Origin: an uncultured Eubacteriales bacterium | Lineage (GTDB): Bacteria; Bacillota; Clostridia; Peptostreptococcales; Anaerovoracaceae | DNA length: 23,249 bases | NCBI GenBank assembly: GCA_902803725.1 | Contig: CADCRD010000164.1 | Span: 1 to 23,249, forward strand | Direction: 5' to 3' | Shown: in pieces, positions 22,150-23,249 of the stretch | How positions within the stretch are numbered: the first letter of the stretch is position 1 | Layout of the letters: the number at the start of each line of letters is the position of its first letter | Program-made: the position numbers and the translations under genes | The notes under the pieces: generated by a model | Database searches by the model: none | What the model was told of the DNA's origin: nothing | Seen by the model: only the letters and a program-made list of their open reading frames with translations

Positions 22150-23249
22150 CGTTTCCGCTCCTTATCTTTCTTACCTCAGTCAGAAGTTTTCCGTTATTTA
22201 AGATAATATCAAGTTCATCAGATACTTTAACATTTCTTGTATCAGCTATTATCGTTCCATTTTTGTCTTTTACTATACTGTATCCCCTGCTCATGATGTT
22301 ATGAGGATTCAGTGCATCAAGTGTAATTTTGATCATCTCTGTTTTATTCTGGTCCTCAGTTATGATCTGATGCATTTTATACTGCTGATCCAACGCTGCT
22401 TTATCGATTTTCTCACTGTTTTGCGACACTCTTCGCATCATCATTTCCCTGTGACGCACAGGGCTATGCCTGAGCAGTCCATATTCAGCCTCCCTGACAA
22501 CAGCTGTAAGTGTTCTGTCCATCATTTCTGCACGCAGCAATATATCTTCTCTGAGTTCATTTGTATCCGGAACAGCAGCATAAGCAGCTGCAGTCGGTGT
22601 CTTTGCATAATAGTCTGCAGCCAGATCCGCAAGGCTCTCATTATCCTCGTGTCCTATTCCGGTCACCACAGGTATAGTTGATTCGTATATGCTTCTTACC
22701 ACACACTCTTCATTGAAAGCCCATCTTTCCTCAGGAGAACCTCCTCCTCTGGCAACTATGATAATATCAGTTTTTTTGCCGGACGAATTAACATTTCTGA
22801 CCGCTGCCGCTATATCCTCAGCTGCCCCCTGTCCCTGGACTTTTACAGGGTATATGTATATATTCACATGATCATTCTTTTCTGTTATTGTTTTTTTTAT
22901 ATCCCAGACAGCCGATCCTTCGGGTGATGTAATGACAGCAACATTATCCGGAAAAAACGGCAGAGGCTTTTTCTTTTCAGTGTCGAAAAGGCCTTCATCA
23001 TAAAGGCGCTTTTTCAGTTCTTCATATCTGGCATTTAACTCACCTTCTCCCGCCGGTTCAATGAATACCGCATTGAATCTGATCTGACCTCTGTTGTTCC
23101 AATAATCTATCCGGCCCTGAAGATTTACCTTCATGCCTACTTCATAGCTTACCGTCATCCTCCCTGCAGCCTGCCCCCACATCACACAGTCGATCTGTGA
23201 ATGTTCATCTTTCAGCGTAAAGAACACTGCACCTGTACGGCTGTTCGGA
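22142..23249 (-). CDS. xseA: exodeoxyribonuclease VII large subunit (N-terminus beyond window)
   Basis: This is the catalytic subunit of exonuclease VII. About 368 residues are visible; the frame stays open to the right edge. The first visible residues, N-S-R-T-G-A-V-F-F-T-L-K-D-E, correspond to the S-G-H-x-Y-F-T-L-K-D-E segment of the OB-fold, so roughly 45 N-terminal residues are missing. The GTG at 23227 is therefore internal. The catalytic domain is clear: A-R-G-G-G-S-P-E-E-R-W-A-F-N-E-E, then G-I-G-H-E-D-N-x-S-L-A-D-L-A-A-D and K-T-P-T-A-A-A. A helical, charged region and the R-G-Y-S-I-V-K-D end segment follow. It overlaps xseB by 8 bases and is the most upstream visible gene of the - strand string, so the promoter must lie outside the window. 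Confidence 0.96.
   Translation of the reverse strand, partial: PNSRTGAVFFTLKDEHSQIDCVMWGQAAGRMTVSYEVGMKVNLQGRIDYWNNRGQIRFNAVFIEPAGEGELNARYEELKKRLYDEGLFDTEKKKPLPFFPDNVAVITSPEGSAVWDIKKTITEKNDHVNIYIYPVKVQGQGAAEDIAAAVRNVNSSGKKTDIIIVARGGGSPEERWAFNEECVVRSIYESTIPVVTGIGHEDNESLADLAADYYAKTPTAAAYAAVPDTNELREDILLRAEMMDRTLTAVVREAEYGLLRHSPVRHREMMMRRVSQNSEKIDKAALDQQYKMHQIITEDQNKTEMIKITLDALNPHNIMSRGYSIVKDKNGTIIADTRNVKVSDELDIILNNGKLLTEVRKIRSGNDD

Overview
The window is AT-rich DNA from a low-GC Gram-positive bacterium, most likely an anaerobic member of the Clostridia. The evidence is the gene set and order: the alaS / ireB / ruvX neighbourhood, DUF896, a VanW-domain protein, a DUF2344 protein, an aldo/keto reductase with a ferredoxin tail, and the clostridial exo VII / isoprenoid / tlyA and mutS-mutL-miaA-ynbB gene strings. 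An extra cysteine cluster in AlaS also fits this group. Ribosome binding sites are strong AGGAGG-like sequences and promoters resemble SigA sites. I see no tRNA, rRNA, CRISPR array, insertion sequence or prophage.

Left part, mostly + strand (1-8346): the end of a DUF2344 (TIGR03936) gene; comEA behind a consensus promoter; a DUF896/YnzC gene; a convergent aldo/keto reductase on the - strand; alaS; ireB with its own promoter and terminator; ruvX with a VanW-domain envelope protein; and an orphan regulator-like gene with a sigma-region-4-like helix-turn-helix, ending at a 21-bp inverted repeat.

Middle (8347-9134): about 235 bp with no gene, then a small - strand gene for a membrane-anchored LysM protein of the YneA type (SOS cell-division inhibitor). 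Its promoter carries three LexA-like boxes: one upstream of the -35, one in the spacer and one just after the -10. This is the clearest regulatory structure in the window.

Right part (9135-23249), entirely - strand and probably one long transcript: xseA (cut by the window edge), xseB, ispA, dxs, tlyA, mutS, mutL, miaA, a tyrosine recombinase, an unknown acidic cysteine-cluster protein, ynbB and a TVP38/DedA-type membrane protein. It ends at a terminator next to the SOS promoter. Genes overlap or abut at many junctions, so transcription and translation are probably coupled. The string combines exonuclease VII, isoprenoid precursor supply, rRNA and tRNA modification and mismatch repair.

The least explained parts are the recombinase and its overlapping unknown partner (11227-12916), the orphan regulator at 7739, and the possible split of a Bacillus-type yneA-ynzC SOS operon into two loci.
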